Positions 35,661 to 45,288 of a DNA stretch of 64,000 nt are shown here, one piece after another. Both the position numbers and the translations under genes were made by a program. The notes beneath the pieces are model-generated. The model made no database searches and was not told where the DNA came from. It was given only the letters and a program-made list of their open reading frames with translations. Each line of letters begins with the position of its first letter. Within the stretch, counting starts at the first letter, position 1. This DNA comes from Lachnoclostridium sp. An118 (GTDB taxonomy: Bacteria; Bacillota; Clostridia; Lachnospirales; Lachnospiraceae): positions 153,534 through 217,533 of the forward strand of contig NZ_NFLQ01000005.1 of the NCBI RefSeq assembly GCF_002160985.1. Direction: 5' to 3'.

Positions 35661-36838
35661 CGATCATTTACCTTGCATTTATAAGCCTGGGCCTTCCCGA
35701 CGGACTCCTTGGGTCCGCCTGGCCCTCCATGTACCAGGAATTCCAGGTGCCGGTGTCCTACGCCGGCATCATTTCCATGATCATCGCGGCAGGCACCATC
35801 ATCTCCAGCCTCCAGAGCGACCGGCTGACCCTGCGCCTGGGGCCCGGAAAGGTGACAGCTATCAGTGTGGCCATGACAGCGGCCGCCCTGTTCGGCTTCT
35901 CCTTCAGCCACTCCTTCATCCTTCTGTGCCTGTGGGCCATTCCCTACGGCCTGGGTGCGGGCAGCGTGGACGCCGCCCTCAACAACTATGTAGCTCTCCA
36001 CTACTCCAGCACACACATGAGCTGGCTCCACTGCATGTGGGGTGTGGGAGCCTCCGCAGGCCCCTACATCATGGGCCTTGTACTCTCCGGCGGCGCCCCC
36101 TGGAACACCGGCTACCGGTATGTCGGCATCCTGCAGGTCATCCTCACGGCCATCCTGCTCCTCAGCCTTCCTCTGTGGAAGGACCGGCAGACCGGAACGG
36201 ACAGTGAGGCCTCCCGGGGACATGCCCCGGAGGACTCCGGACAGACCGCCCCGGCAAAGCCCTTGTCCTTAAAGCAGATCGCCGCCATCCCCGGGGCAAA
36301 AGAAGTCATGGTGACCTTCTTCTGCTACTGCGCCCTGGAGCAGACGGCAGGGCTCTGGGCAGCCAGCTACCTTATGCTCCACGAAGGCATCTCCTCCGAG
36401 ACCGCCGCTTTCTACGCCAGCCTCTTCTACATCGGCATCACCGTGGGAAGGGGGGCCAGCGGCTTTCTCACCATGCGCTTTAACGATACCCGGATGATCC
36501 GGCTGGGTCTGATCCTGATCCTTGCAGGCGTGCTGACTATCCTCCTGCCCCTGGGCGGAAACACGTCCCTGGCAGGGCTGATCATCGTGGGCCTTGGCTG
36601 TGCGCCTGTGTACCCCTGTGTCATCCACTCCACACCGGAGCGCTTCGGAGCAGACCGGTCCCAGGCACTCATCGGCGTCCAGATGGCTTCCGCCTACGTG
36701 GGCACCTGCCTCATGCCGCCTGTCTTTGGACTGATGGCAAACCACATCAGCATTTCCCTGTTTCCCTTCTATCTGCTTGCCATCCTTGTACTGATGTTTG
36801 TGATGCACGAGAAAATGCTGAAGAAAACCGCGAAATAA
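35642..36838 (+). CDS. MFS sugar/metabolite transporter (FHS-like)
   Basis: 398 residues with 12 helices. The N-terminal half begins MFHLLLAIIYLAFISLGLPD, and GSVDAALNNYVALHYSS in helix 4 resembles the fucose/galactose/proton symporter (FHS) group. The gene overlaps the GH31 gene by 19 bases and precedes an AraC gene. It likely imports the GH31 substrate or exports a product. Substrate not readable. Confidence 0.87.
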   Translation: MFHLLLAIIYLAFISLGLPDGLLGSAWPSMYQEFQVPVSYAGIISMIIAAGTIISSLQSDRLTLRLGPGKVTAISVAMTAAALFGFSFSHSFILLCLWAIPYGLGAGSVDAALNNYVALHYSSTHMSWLHCMWGVGASAGPYIMGLVLSGGAPWNTGYRYVGILQVILTAILLLSLPLWKDRQTGTDSEASRGHAPEDSGQTAPAKPLSLKQIAAIPGAKEVMVTFFCYCALEQTAGLWAASYLMLHEGISSETAAFYASLFYIGITVGRGASGFLTMRFNDTRMIRLGLILILAGVLTILLPLGGNTSLAGLIIVGLGCAPVYPCVIHSTPERFGADRSQALIGVQMASAYVGTCLMPPVFGLMANHISISLFPFYLLAILVLMFVMHEKMLKKTAK

Positions 36839-36864
36839 CTGTAAAAATAGTAGGAGGAAGGAAC

Positions 36865-37764
36865 ATGCAGATCACACTGCGCAGCGACGGGCGGGAGATC
36901 AAGTCCCACGGGGACTACGCTTTCCCCGTGCTTGTCAGCCCTGAGCGGCTGGATGCCTATGAGATGGGCAGCTTTGCCTGCCACTGGCACCCGGAGATTG
37001 AGTTTACCCTGATCCTTACGGGCGAAATCCTGTACCAGGTCAATGACCGCACCTATCACCTGAAAAAGGGGGAGGGCGTCTTCTGCAACGCCAACATGCT
37101 GCACACAGGCCGCCACGCGGACAGCCATGACTGCACCTATCTGTCGGTCACCGTCAACCCTTCCCTTCTGTACGGCTACGAGGCCAGCCTTCTGCAGACC
37201 AAGTTCATCCAGCCCGTGACAGAAAACCCGCTTCTCCCCTCCGCCTCCTTCTCCAGGGAGGTGCCCTGGGAGAGGGAGGTCCTCTCCCATCTGGACACGA
37301 TCCGGCAGCTCTGGCAGGAGCCGCCACGCTCCTACGAGCTGCGGCTCCTCACGGAGCTCTACCAGATCTGGATCCTGCTTTTTGACCACCTGGACCTGGA
37401 TGCACGCCCCTCCTCCGGGGATGTGCGGGAGCTGGAGCGGCTGCGCCGCATCGTCACCTTCATACACGGACATTATATGGAACACATCTCTCTGGAGGAT
37501 ATCTCCGGCTGCGTCAACATGTGCAAGAGCGAGTGCTGCCGCCTGTTCAAGCGGAACATGAACCAGCCTCTCTTTGACTACCTCCTCCACTACCGCATCC
37601 GGCAGAGCATTCCCCTTCTCGTCCAGGGGAAGGACAGCATCACGGACATCTCCCTGCAGTGCGGGTTCTCCAGCCCCTCCTACTACACAAAGCTGTTCCG
37701 CAAGTTTATGGGCTGCACCCCCAGGGAGTACACGAAATCGGTCCATGCAAAGAAACAAAGCTGA
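36865..37764 (+). CDS. AraC-family regulator following the GH31-MFS genes
   Basis: 299 residues: a cupin (ACHWHPEIEFTLILTGEILY, EGVFCNANMLHTG) and a C-terminal HTH pair (LEDISGCVNMCKSECCRLFK and ITDISLQCGFSSPSYYTKLF). RBS AGGAGG. Third gene of the GH31-MFS-AraC run, 26 bases after the MFS gene. Together with the divergent AraC gene, this small locus has two sugar sensors. Confidence 0.9.
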   Translation: MQITLRSDGREIKSHGDYAFPVLVSPERLDAYEMGSFACHWHPEIEFTLILTGEILYQVNDRTYHLKKGEGVFCNANMLHTGRHADSHDCTYLSVTVNPSLLYGYEASLLQTKFIQPVTENPLLPSASFSREVPWEREVLSHLDTIRQLWQEPPRSYELRLLTELYQIWILLFDHLDLDARPSSGDVRELERLRRIVTFIHGHYMEHISLEDISGCVNMCKSECCRLFKRNMNQPLFDYLLHYRIRQSIPLLVQGKDSITDISLQCGFSSPSYYTKLFRKFMGCTPREYTKSVHAKKQS

Positions 37765-37803
37765 CCATGGATTTCTGGGGGGCAGAGTACCCTCTTATAC
37801 TGC

Positions 37804-37850
37804 AAAAACAGCGCCTCGCAGGAAGTATAATTCCCGCGGGCGCTGTTTTT
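37804..37850. terminator. Bidirectional terminator between convergent AraC and GH13 genes
   Basis: AAAAACAGCGCC (37804-37815) and GGCGCTGTTTTT (37839-37850) are perfect complements, flanked by A-run and T-run so it works both ways. Confidence 0.9.
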
Positions 37851-37859
37851 CACTGTTTT

Positions 37860-39731
37860 CTATCTCTTCATCCACACAAAATCCCACCCGGACAGTTCCA
37901 CTGTTTCTGTTTCCTGTGTGACGCCTGTCACAAGGTTTGTGTACTGCGCTTTTTCCGGCATCCAGATGGTGCGTCCCTCATCGCTGAAATTAAACACAGC
38001 GTGAAGTTCCTCATCTCCAGCCCTGCGCACGATCCAGAGGATGGAGTTATCGCTGTAATCCTTTGTGTACACCTCTGCATCCGCGCCAAACACGGCTTCT
38101 GTCCTTCGGATCTTCTCCAGCTCTTCCAGTCCTGCGAAAATCCGGCCCTGTACGCTGGACCCGTCTTTGATGCGCTCTGTCAGATCCCAGCAGAATTTTC
38201 CCCTGTGGATATATCTGGAGTCGGGCGCCTTGTCCGGGTCCTCCTTGTAGGCGTAGTCGTTCACCTGGCCGATCTCGTCCCCGCTGTAGAGCATGGGGAT
38301 GCCGGACTGGGTAAACATGTAGGCGTGGAGCATGAGATCCTTGCGGATGGCGCAGGCCATTTTCTCCTGGTCCTGTTCAAATCCCGCGCTCTCCACACCG
38401 CACATGGACGCCGTGGTGGCGCAGAACCTGGCGTCCCCGGTAACCGGGTCCTCGTTGTACAGCTCGCCCCGGCTTACGCTTCCCTCTGTCTTTCCCTGGA
38501 AATAGTCATTCAGATATTTCTTGTGGGACACTTCCTCCATGCCCCACTCACGCAGGGAGGCATAGTCCAGCCCCCAGCCGATGTCGTCGTGACACCGCAG
38601 GTAGTTGAGAAATGTGTACTCTCTCGGGAGAGAGCAGACCACGTCCATCTGCCTGCGAAGAAGGCGGATATCCCTTGTAGCCACCGTGTGCCAGGTAGTG
38701 GCCATGGTGGTCACATTGTAGAGCATGTGGCACTCCGGCTTCTCCACTGTGCCGAAATAGGGAGCCACCTCTTTTGGCTCCATGACCACTTCTCCCAGGA
38801 GCACGATCCCCGGGCACACGATCTCGCCGATCATGCGCATCATGCGGACAATGGTGTGGACCTGGGGCAGGTTCCGGCAATTGGTCCCCAGCTGCTTCCA
38901 GATATAGGGCACTGCGTCGATGCGGATGATGTCCATGCCCTGGTTGGCCAGGTAGAGGAAATTGTACATCATCTCGTTGAATACCCTGGGGTTGCTGTAG
39001 TTCAGATCCCACTGGTAGGGGTAAAACGTCGTCATCACATAATGTCCCATCTCCGGCAGATAGGTAAAATTACCCGGCGCTGTGGTGGGAAACACCTGGG
39101 GCACCGTCTTCTCATACTCCCGCGGGATGGCCGGATCGGCGTAGAAGAAATACCGGCTCATGTACTCTCCGTCTCCCTGGCGGGCTTTCCTGGCCCACTC
39201 GTGATCCTCGGAGGTGTGGTTCATGACAAAATCCATGCACAGGCTGATCCCTTTTTCATGGCATTTTCCCGCCAGGCGGGCCAGATCCTCCATGGTCCCA
39301 AGCTCCGGCTTCACCTTCCGGAAGTCCGCCACGGCGTAGCCTCCGTCTGATCTCCCTTTCGGGGAGTCCAGGAAGGGCATCAGATGCACGTAATTCACAT
39401 GGCACTTCTCCAGGTAGGAGAGTTTCTCCTCCACCCCTTTTATAGTTCCGGCAAAGTTGTCAATGTACATCATCATGCCCAGCATGTCTCTCTTCCGGTA
39501 CCATGCGCCTTCCGCCTCCCGCCGGGCGTCCAGCTTCTTCAGTTTGTCGTTTCTCTGGTCATAGTACCATTTCATCTGGTCGCAGAGCTCGGCAAACATG
39601 TCGTCGTTGCCGTACAGCTCCATGTACAGCCACCGCAGCTCATCGTGATGCCGGCCAAGCCTCTCCGCAAAAATCCGGTCGGCCGCCGCCTTTCCTGCGG
39701 GTTTTCTTTTTTTCGCTGTTTTTCCTGCCAT
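37860..39731 (-). CDS. GH13 amylosucrase/sucrose-hydrolase-like enzyme
   Basis: 623 residues. The N-terminal helical domain, and the segments IRIDAVPYIWKQLGTNCRNL (nucleophile Asp272) and LNYLRCHDDIGW (Asp382 or 383), match the GH13 subfamily 4 pattern of amylosucrase better than sucrose phosphorylase, which is shorter. Acid/base Glu314 is in LLGEVV. A Lys/Arg-rich N terminus replaces a signal peptide, so the enzyme is cytoplasmic. It is the last gene of the operon SBP-permease-permease-GH36-GH13: after GH36 removes galactose from raffinose, sucrose remains for this enzyme. Polymerising versus hydrolysing activity cannot be read. Confidence 0.85.
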   Translation of the reverse strand: MAGKTAKKRKPAGKAAADRIFAERLGRHHDELRWLYMELYGNDDMFAELCDQMKWYYDQRNDKLKKLDARREAEGAWYRKRDMLGMMMYIDNFAGTIKGVEEKLSYLEKCHVNYVHLMPFLDSPKGRSDGGYAVADFRKVKPELGTMEDLARLAGKCHEKGISLCMDFVMNHTSEDHEWARKARQGDGEYMSRYFFYADPAIPREYEKTVPQVFPTTAPGNFTYLPEMGHYVMTTFYPYQWDLNYSNPRVFNEMMYNFLYLANQGMDIIRIDAVPYIWKQLGTNCRNLPQVHTIVRMMRMIGEIVCPGIVLLGEVVMEPKEVAPYFGTVEKPECHMLYNVTTMATTWHTVATRDIRLLRRQMDVVCSLPREYTFLNYLRCHDDIGWGLDYASLREWGMEEVSHKKYLNDYFQGKTEGSVSRGELYNEDPVTGDARFCATTASMCGVESAGFEQDQEKMACAIRKDLMLHAYMFTQSGIPMLYSGDEIGQVNDYAYKEDPDKAPDSRYIHRGKFCWDLTERIKDGSSVQGRIFAGLEELEKIRRTEAVFGADAEVYTKDYSDNSILWIVRRAGDEELHAVFNFSDEGRTIWMPEKAQYTNLVTGVTQETETVELSGWDFVWMKR

Positions 39732-39758
39732 CTGTCTTATCCCCCGATCACAATCATT

Positions 39759-41942
39759 TTAGTCTTCACATACAAAATGCCACTGGTACGCCTGGTACTC
39801 TCCTTCTAGCACCGGCTTTGGCACACCCACTTCCCGAAGGGCCGTGCTGTTATACAGCATGCCGGTCTCTGTATCACGGTACATGGTGTTCTCTTTCAGC
39901 CCTCTGACTTTGATGTAGTCCACAGTCATGTTGGCATGTTTCCGGATGCCCACTACCTGCACGAGAGCTTCCTTCCGGTCTTCGGACACAAACTCCCAGG
40001 CCCCCTGGTTGTCAGTCTGGGGATTGGTGAGTCGGTAGTAGTCTCCTCTCTGCACAAGAGCCGCATACTTTTTATACTCCGCGATCTGGCGGCGGATCTC
40101 CTCTTTGTCCTCCGCACTCAGTTCATTTAGGTTCAGCTCGTAGCCGAAGGTGCCTGCCATGGCCACCATGCCCCTGGTCCTCATGGATGTGAGACGCCCT
40201 GTCTGATGGTTGGGCGAGGCGGACACATGGGCTCCCACAGAGGAAGCCGGGTAAATGAAGGAGGTGCCGTACTGGATCTCCAGGCGGTCAATGGGATCTG
40301 TATTGTCGCTGCACCAGATCTGAGGCGTATAGTACAGCATGCCCGCGTCAAAACGTCCGCCGCCTCCGCTGCATCCCTCGATGAGAATATCCGGATACCG
40401 GTCCACCAGCCTCTCCAGGAAATCATAGAGTCCCAGCACATAGTCGTGGAGCACCCGCCCCTGGCTGTCCGCCGTGGCGGAATAGATGTCCGCAAGGCTC
40501 CGGTTCATATCCCATTTCACATATTCCACATTGCCCTGGTCCAGGACAGCGCAGATCTTCTCGTAGATGTAATCCACCACTTCTTTTCTGGAGAAATCCA
40601 GGACAAGCTGGTATCTGGAGCGGTTGGGGCGGCGTCCCGGTATGACGAATGCCCAGTCCGGGTGCTCCCGGTAGAGGTCGCTGTCCTCGTTGACCATCTC
40701 CGGCTCGATCCAGATACCGAATTTCAGTCCCATGCCGTTGATCTTTTCAATGAGTTCCCCAAGCGTGCAGCCCAGCTTTTCCTCGTTGACAACCCAGTCT
40801 CCCAGGCCCCGCATGTCGCTGTCTCTCTTTCCAAACCAGCCGTCGTCCAGGACGAACATCTCGATCCCTAAGTCCGCTGCCTGCCGCGCCAGCGCAAGAA
40901 GGCTGTCCCCTGTAAAGTCAAAGTAGGAGGCCTCCCAGCTGTTGAGGAGAATAGGACGCACGGTCTCCTTGTATTTTCCTCTGCACAGATGGGAACGGAT
41001 ACAGCGGTGCATATTCTGGGACAGCTTTGAAAGCCCTTCGGAGGAGTAGCTTAAGATCACCTCCGGAGACTGGAACTGCTCTCCCGGGTTCAGCGGGTAG
41101 GCAAACTGCTCCTCGCTCATTCCCATGAGCAGACGGGTCTGGTAATACTGGTCCTGTCCTGCCTCACTCTGAAATCCTCCGCTGTAGACAAACGTCATGG
41201 CGTAGCAGCTTCCTGCGTCTTCCGTGGCGTCATGCTCCGCCAGAATCACCGCCGGGTTGTACTGGTGGCTGGAAGTTCCCCGAAGGCTTCCGATCTTTGC
41301 CACGCCGTGTCCCACAGGCATCCGCTGGCAGTTTCTCTCCATGGCATGGCGGCCGTAAAATGTAATAAAATCATACTCTCCGCCCACAAGGTCCAGGCAG
41401 GCCGGCGCCAGCTTCTTGACAGAGATATGCCCTTTGCTGGCATTGACAATCTTCACACTTCTTGTGATCACATCATACTGGGGCAGCACGCCGTAGAGAA
41501 GCACCGCCTGCACCCCTGTCACCGGATCTGCCAGCACCACCTCCAGGGTCTGGGCCTCGTCCGTGTCCGCGTACACAGCCGGAAGGCCGGGAAGGGAGTA
41601 CTTTCCTTCTTTGATGGTATGGCTTACATACCGGAAATCACTGGCATAAGTGCGGTCCGTGTTTTTGATGATGCAGGCCGGCGTGCGGTAGTCCCCGGTT
41701 CCCAGGGACGGGAACTCCTGGGGCAGCGCGTCCATGGAGTAGGTCCTGTCCGTTTCCGCCTCATAGGGGTTTCCTGAAAATCCCCGGTCATAATAGGTCA
41801 GCAGATAATCCATGCACCCTTCCGCTGTCTTTCCGTAGTACAGGTGCAGAAGGAAGCCGTACCGGTCTACCTGCATCTGATACGTGGTATTTCTTGTGTG
41901 TAATGTGATGGTCTTATACTTTTCATCATAAATAATGCTCAT
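39759..41942 (-). CDS. GH36 alpha-galactosidase of the raffinose operon
   Basis: 727 residues, the normal size of tetrameric GH36 enzymes. Nucleophile Asp478 is in YVKWDMNRS and acid/base Asp546 in CSDNTDP. No signal peptide: it hydrolyses imported raffinose, stachyose or melibiose in the cytoplasm. I set the start at 41942 (MSIIYDEKYK) because GGAG lies 7 bases upstream and it matches the family N terminus; the ORF reaches 42032 without an RBS. A stable hairpin lies between this gene and the permease gene. Confidence 0.93.
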   Translation of the reverse strand: MSIIYDEKYKTITLHTRNTTYQMQVDRYGFLLHLYYGKTAEGCMDYLLTYYDRGFSGNPYEAETDRTYSMDALPQEFPSLGTGDYRTPACIIKNTDRTYASDFRYVSHTIKEGKYSLPGLPAVYADTDEAQTLEVVLADPVTGVQAVLLYGVLPQYDVITRSVKIVNASKGHISVKKLAPACLDLVGGEYDFITFYGRHAMERNCQRMPVGHGVAKIGSLRGTSSHQYNPAVILAEHDATEDAGSCYAMTFVYSGGFQSEAGQDQYYQTRLLMGMSEEQFAYPLNPGEQFQSPEVILSYSSEGLSKLSQNMHRCIRSHLCRGKYKETVRPILLNSWEASYFDFTGDSLLALARQAADLGIEMFVLDDGWFGKRDSDMRGLGDWVVNEEKLGCTLGELIEKINGMGLKFGIWIEPEMVNEDSDLYREHPDWAFVIPGRRPNRSRYQLVLDFSRKEVVDYIYEKICAVLDQGNVEYVKWDMNRSLADIYSATADSQGRVLHDYVLGLYDFLERLVDRYPDILIEGCSGGGGRFDAGMLYYTPQIWCSDNTDPIDRLEIQYGTSFIYPASSVGAHVSASPNHQTGRLTSMRTRGMVAMAGTFGYELNLNELSAEDKEEIRRQIAEYKKYAALVQRGDYYRLTNPQTDNQGAWEFVSEDRKEALVQVVGIRKHANMTVDYIKVRGLKENTMYRDTETGMLYNSTALREVGVPKPVLEGEYQAYQWHFVCED

Positions 41943-41974
41943 TTTGTCTCTCCTGCTCTGTGAATTATCAAGTA

Positions 41975-42023
41975 CCGCAAGAGCGGGTACATATACCTTC
42001 CGGTACACAGACCCGCTCTGCGG
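41975..42023 (-). other. Intercistronic hairpin between permease and GH36 genes
   Basis: CCGCAGAGCGGGT and ACCCGCTCT-TGCGG pair over 13 bp with one bulged base and a 22-base loop. There is no U-tract, so it is more likely an mRNA-stabilising or attenuating element than a terminator. Confidence 0.65.
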
Positions 42024-42059
42024 CAGATACATCCATCTGTATGGTGTATCTGAATGTAT

Positions 42060-42905
42060 TTATTTTACAGCACCATTTACAACACCGTTGATGATCTGTT
42101 TCTGGCAGATCACGTAGAAGATAAGGATCGGGATCAGCGCCAGCAGATAAGATGCAAATGCCAGGTTGTAGTTTGTACCAAACTGCGTCTGGAAATTCAG
42201 CTGTGCCAGAGGCAGTGTGTTCTGCCCTGTACCGGACATGATGACAAGTGGTGTCATCACATCGTTCCATACAGCCAGTGCTGTGATGATGGCCACTGTA
42301 GCGTGCATAGGCTTCATGATGGGGAAGATGACTTTCCAGTAGGTGCGCCATGTGCTGGCACCGTCCACCCTGGCCGCCTCCTCCAGGGCAATGGGAATGT
42401 TCACCAGGTACCCTGAGTACAGGAGCACGTTCATAGGCATATAGAATACCACATACAGGATGATAACACCAGCCCAGTTTGCAAGTCCCAGCTCCGCTGT
42501 CTGTTTTGCCAGAGGCATCATCAGGATAGCGAAAGGTACGAACATACCGCTTACAATGAAGAGGTACACGAATTTATAAAATTTGCTGTGGGCGCGGTTC
42601 CGGCCGATGGCGTATCCCATCATAGAGTGGAGAAGGATGGAAAGCACCACGGTCACAACTGTGATGAGGACACTGTTTCCAAGGGATCTCCAGAAGTCTG
42701 TCACCTCCATGGCCTGGGCAAAGTTGGAAAGACTCCAGCTCTCCGGGAGGGAGAGGATGCCGGAGATGCTGTTGGTCATCTCAGAGGGCTGCTTAAATGC
42801 GATCACGACAGCCATGTACAGCGGGAACACGATGGTGCTCAGTCCCAGGATGAGAAGGACCACGACCGGCCAGTTTGTCTTGACTTTATCTACTTTTTTA
42901 TTCAT
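42060..42905 (-). CDS. Carbohydrate ABC permease, MalG type
   Basis: 281 residues with six helices and an EAA loop (EEAARVDGASTWRTYWKVIF) that docks on the shared MsmK-like ATPase. The C-terminal tail ends in the usual RQIINGVVNGAVK-like motif of MalG/MsmG proteins. It overlaps the first permease gene by one base. No ATPase gene is in the operon, as is common for sugar importers of this class. Confidence 0.92.
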   Translation of the reverse strand: MNKKVDKVKTNWPVVVLLILGLSTIVFPLYMAVVIAFKQPSEMTNSISGILSLPESWSLSNFAQAMEVTDFWRSLGNSVLITVVTVVLSILLHSMMGYAIGRNRAHSKFYKFVYLFIVSGMFVPFAILMMPLAKQTAELGLANWAGVIILYVVFYMPMNVLLYSGYLVNIPIALEEAARVDGASTWRTYWKVIFPIMKPMHATVAIITALAVWNDVMTPLVIMSGTGQNTLPLAQLNFQTQFGTNYNLAFASYLLALIPILIFYVICQKQIINGVVNGAVK

Positions 42906-43771
42906 TATAACTGCTCCTCCTTCCTGCTGGAGATGCTCATCTGTGCCGCGGAGATAGCCACGATCACGATGAAGAAGATGACGGCGTTAGCGCTCTGGTA
43001 ACCGAAGCTTCCGCCCTTCATACCATTGTTGTAGATCAAGAATGAAATGGACTCTGTGCTCTGTGCAGGTCCTCCCTGTGTCATGGCCATGATCTGGTCA
43101 AATACCATGAGGAAGTTCTTCACGCACAGCACCATGTTGATGGTGAAGAAGGGGATGATCAGCGGGAAGGTCAGATGTCTGAACTGCTTCCATCCCGTAG
43201 CTCCGTCCAGGGAGCCTGCCTCGTACACATCCTCCGGCACGGTCTGCAGACCGGAGATGTAGATGATGGTGTTCATGGCTATATTCTGCCAGCAGCACAC
43301 GATGACAATGGCAAACCAGGCCGTGCTCTCGTTGGAGAGAAGGCTGGAGCTCAAGGTCTCGCTTCCGATCATCTCGCCGAGAGCCGGAAGGATGTAGGTG
43401 AACAGATACTGGAACACATAACCTACTACCAGGGCGCCAAGCACGTTTGGCAGGAAGTAGGCTGCCCGGAAAAATCCTTTTGCCCGGATCTTGCTGTTCA
43501 GCCCCAGGGCCAGGATCAGACTGATCACATTGGTGATGATGGTGGCACAGATGGCCAGCTTAAATGTAAACAGGTAGGAGCCGCCCACACGTGAGTCCGT
43601 GAACAGGTCCATGTAATTCCGAAGGCCTACCCAGTCGTAGGTCCCAAAGCCTTTAAAGTTCGTAAAGCTGTAGATAACGCCCCGGATCAGAGGGATGGTG
43701 TTAAAGCACACAAATAATGCCAGGATCGGTATCGTTATCAACAGGAAGGTGCGTTTTCTCTCATTTTTCAT
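42905..43771 (-). CDS. Carbohydrate ABC permease, MalF type
   Basis: 288 residues with six helices. The EAA loop reads YEAGSLDGATGWKQFRHLTF. It pairs with the MalG-type permease downstream and follows the binding-protein gene by 21 bases. Imports an alpha-galactoside (raffinose family) by context. Confidence 0.92.
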   Translation of the reverse strand: MKNERKRTFLLITIPILALFVCFNTIPLIRGVIYSFTNFKGFGTYDWVGLRNYMDLFTDSRVGGSYLFTFKLAICATIITNVISLILALGLNSKIRAKGFFRAAYFLPNVLGALVVGYVFQYLFTYILPALGEMIGSETLSSSLLSNESTAWFAIVIVCCWQNIAMNTIIYISGLQTVPEDVYEAGSLDGATGWKQFRHLTFPLIIPFFTINMVLCVKNFLMVFDQIMAMTQGGPAQSTESISFLIYNNGMKGGSFGYQSANAVIFFIVIVAISAAQMSISSRKEEQL

Positions 43772-43792
43772 TGTATCCCCACTCCTTTCCTA

Positions 43793-45088
43793 CTACTCAT
43801 TGCCGCCGTTTTCTTCGTACTCCTGTACTTCGCGGATGATGTCGCGGTTGTACCGCTGCCAGTCCTTATCGAATCGTGCCAGGAAGGCGTCTGTATCCTT
43901 GTCGATCACATAGGTCTGAAGGATCGCGTCCGCAGCCATCTCCGACGGATAGTAGTGGTCCTGGTAGTCGGTCATGTTGCCGGACTCTATGTACTCGGTC
44001 ATGCCGTCCACGTAGGGGGCCAGCTCAAAGTCTCCCTCGCGGCAGGGAATGGCATTCTGGTCATCCACATAGGCCTGGATGTTCTCATCCTCCAGCAGGA
44101 AGTCAAGGACTTCATAGGCAGCCTCCTTGTTGGGGCAGTCCGCTGTCACGCAGAAGCCAAGGTCGATACCGGAGTTCAGCGTGTTGCCGTCTGAAGAGTC
44201 GCTGGCAGGCATAACGAAGGAGTCAATGTTCATATCCGGATTGACAGAAAGGATCTGGGGAACCGCGTAGCTTCCGATGGGGTACATGGCGGACTCGCCT
44301 CTTGCAAAGGCTGTACATGCGTCGTTGTAGCCGTATGCCACCGGGTCCTCCGGGCCGTACTCCATAAGCTGGATATATTTCTCAGCAGCCTCTGCGTAGC
44401 CTTCTGTAAAGTTCGCCTCTCCTTTGTTCACCTGCTTGCACAGGTCAGCGGGAGCTAAGTCCACCGCGATACCGTTCCAGGGCGCCAGACATGTCCAGGT
44501 GTCACGGAAGCCGAAGTAGAAGGGAAGGATGCCCTCCGCCTCTATCTCCTCGCACAGGCTCATCAGCTCGTCCCAGTTAGTGGGGATCTCCCAGCCGTGC
44601 TCCTCAAACATATCCCTGTTGTAGAGAATGCCTGCCGCATTGGCCACATAGGGCACGATGTAGGTACCGTCTGTGGGAACGATCTCCAGGGCTTCCGCAA
44701 TGTCTATGTAGGACTCCTTGATGTTCTGCATGCCTTCGTAGTCCGATACATCAGCCAGGATCTCCGCATCCACATAGTATGAATAGTTGATATCACCGCC
44801 GATACCGATGATATCCGGGTAGTCTTCCCGGATAAACCTTGTCCTCATGATGGTAGACGCATCGTTAGGGGAGTCGATGGTCAGATGGATATCGTCGTGG
44901 GTGGCATTGAACTGTTCTTCCACCTGGTCAAAGTAGGTAGCCGCCTCCGGCTTGTACTGCAGGATCTCGATCTCAGTCTTCCCGCTGGACTCGCCGCTTC
45001 CCGAGCAGCCCGACAGCATCAGCCCGCCGGTCATGACCAGGACCAGCGCCGCACTGAGATATCTTGCACTTTTTCCTCTCATTTTCAT
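43793..45088 (-). CDS. Sugar-binding lipoprotein (SBP family 1)
   Basis: 431 residues. The lipobox LSGC (about 25-28) follows a basic N terminus and hydrophobic stretch, so it is anchored outside the membrane by lipidation. SBP_bac_1 fold, with motifs such as GEANFTEGYAEAAEKY. First gene of the operon; delivers raffinose-type oligosaccharides to the two permeases. The divergent AraC gene (45289) is its probable regulator. Confidence 0.92.
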   Translation of the reverse strand: MKMRGKSARYLSAALVLVMTGGLMLSGCSGSGESSGKTEIEILQYKPEAATYFDQVEEQFNATHDDIHLTIDSPNDASTIMRTRFIREDYPDIIGIGGDINYSYYVDAEILADVSDYEGMQNIKESYIDIAEALEIVPTDGTYIVPYVANAAGILYNRDMFEEHGWEIPTNWDELMSLCEEIEAEGILPFYFGFRDTWTCLAPWNGIAVDLAPADLCKQVNKGEANFTEGYAEAAEKYIQLMEYGPEDPVAYGYNDACTAFARGESAMYPIGSYAVPQILSVNPDMNIDSFVMPASDSSDGNTLNSGIDLGFCVTADCPNKEAAYEVLDFLLEDENIQAYVDDQNAIPCREGDFELAPYVDGMTEYIESGNMTDYQDHYYPSEMAADAILQTYVIDKDTDAFLARFDKDWQRYNRDIIREVQEYEENGGNE

Positions 45089-45210
45089 ATCTCCTTTCTT
45101 CCTTTATGCTTTCTTTTTTACGGTAGCTTCATTTTAACATATCAATATGCGTCTATAAATACCGCTGTTTTTTTTGTTTTATGCCTTTATACTTGTTTTC
45201 GCCCTATATA

Positions 45211-45240
45211 TTGATGTCATCTAGCATTTTGGTATATAAT
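45211..45240 (+). promoter_or_regulatory. Promoter of the raf/msm-type AraC gene
   Basis: TTGATG (45211-45216), an 18-base spacer, TATAAT (45235-45240). TGATGTCA occurs at 45212-45219 and again at 45240-45247, 28 bases apart, and may be a regulator site. Confidence 0.55.
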
Positions 45241-45288
45241 GATGTCAGATACGAAAGATACCGAAAAAATGCTGCAGGAGGTGAATGT

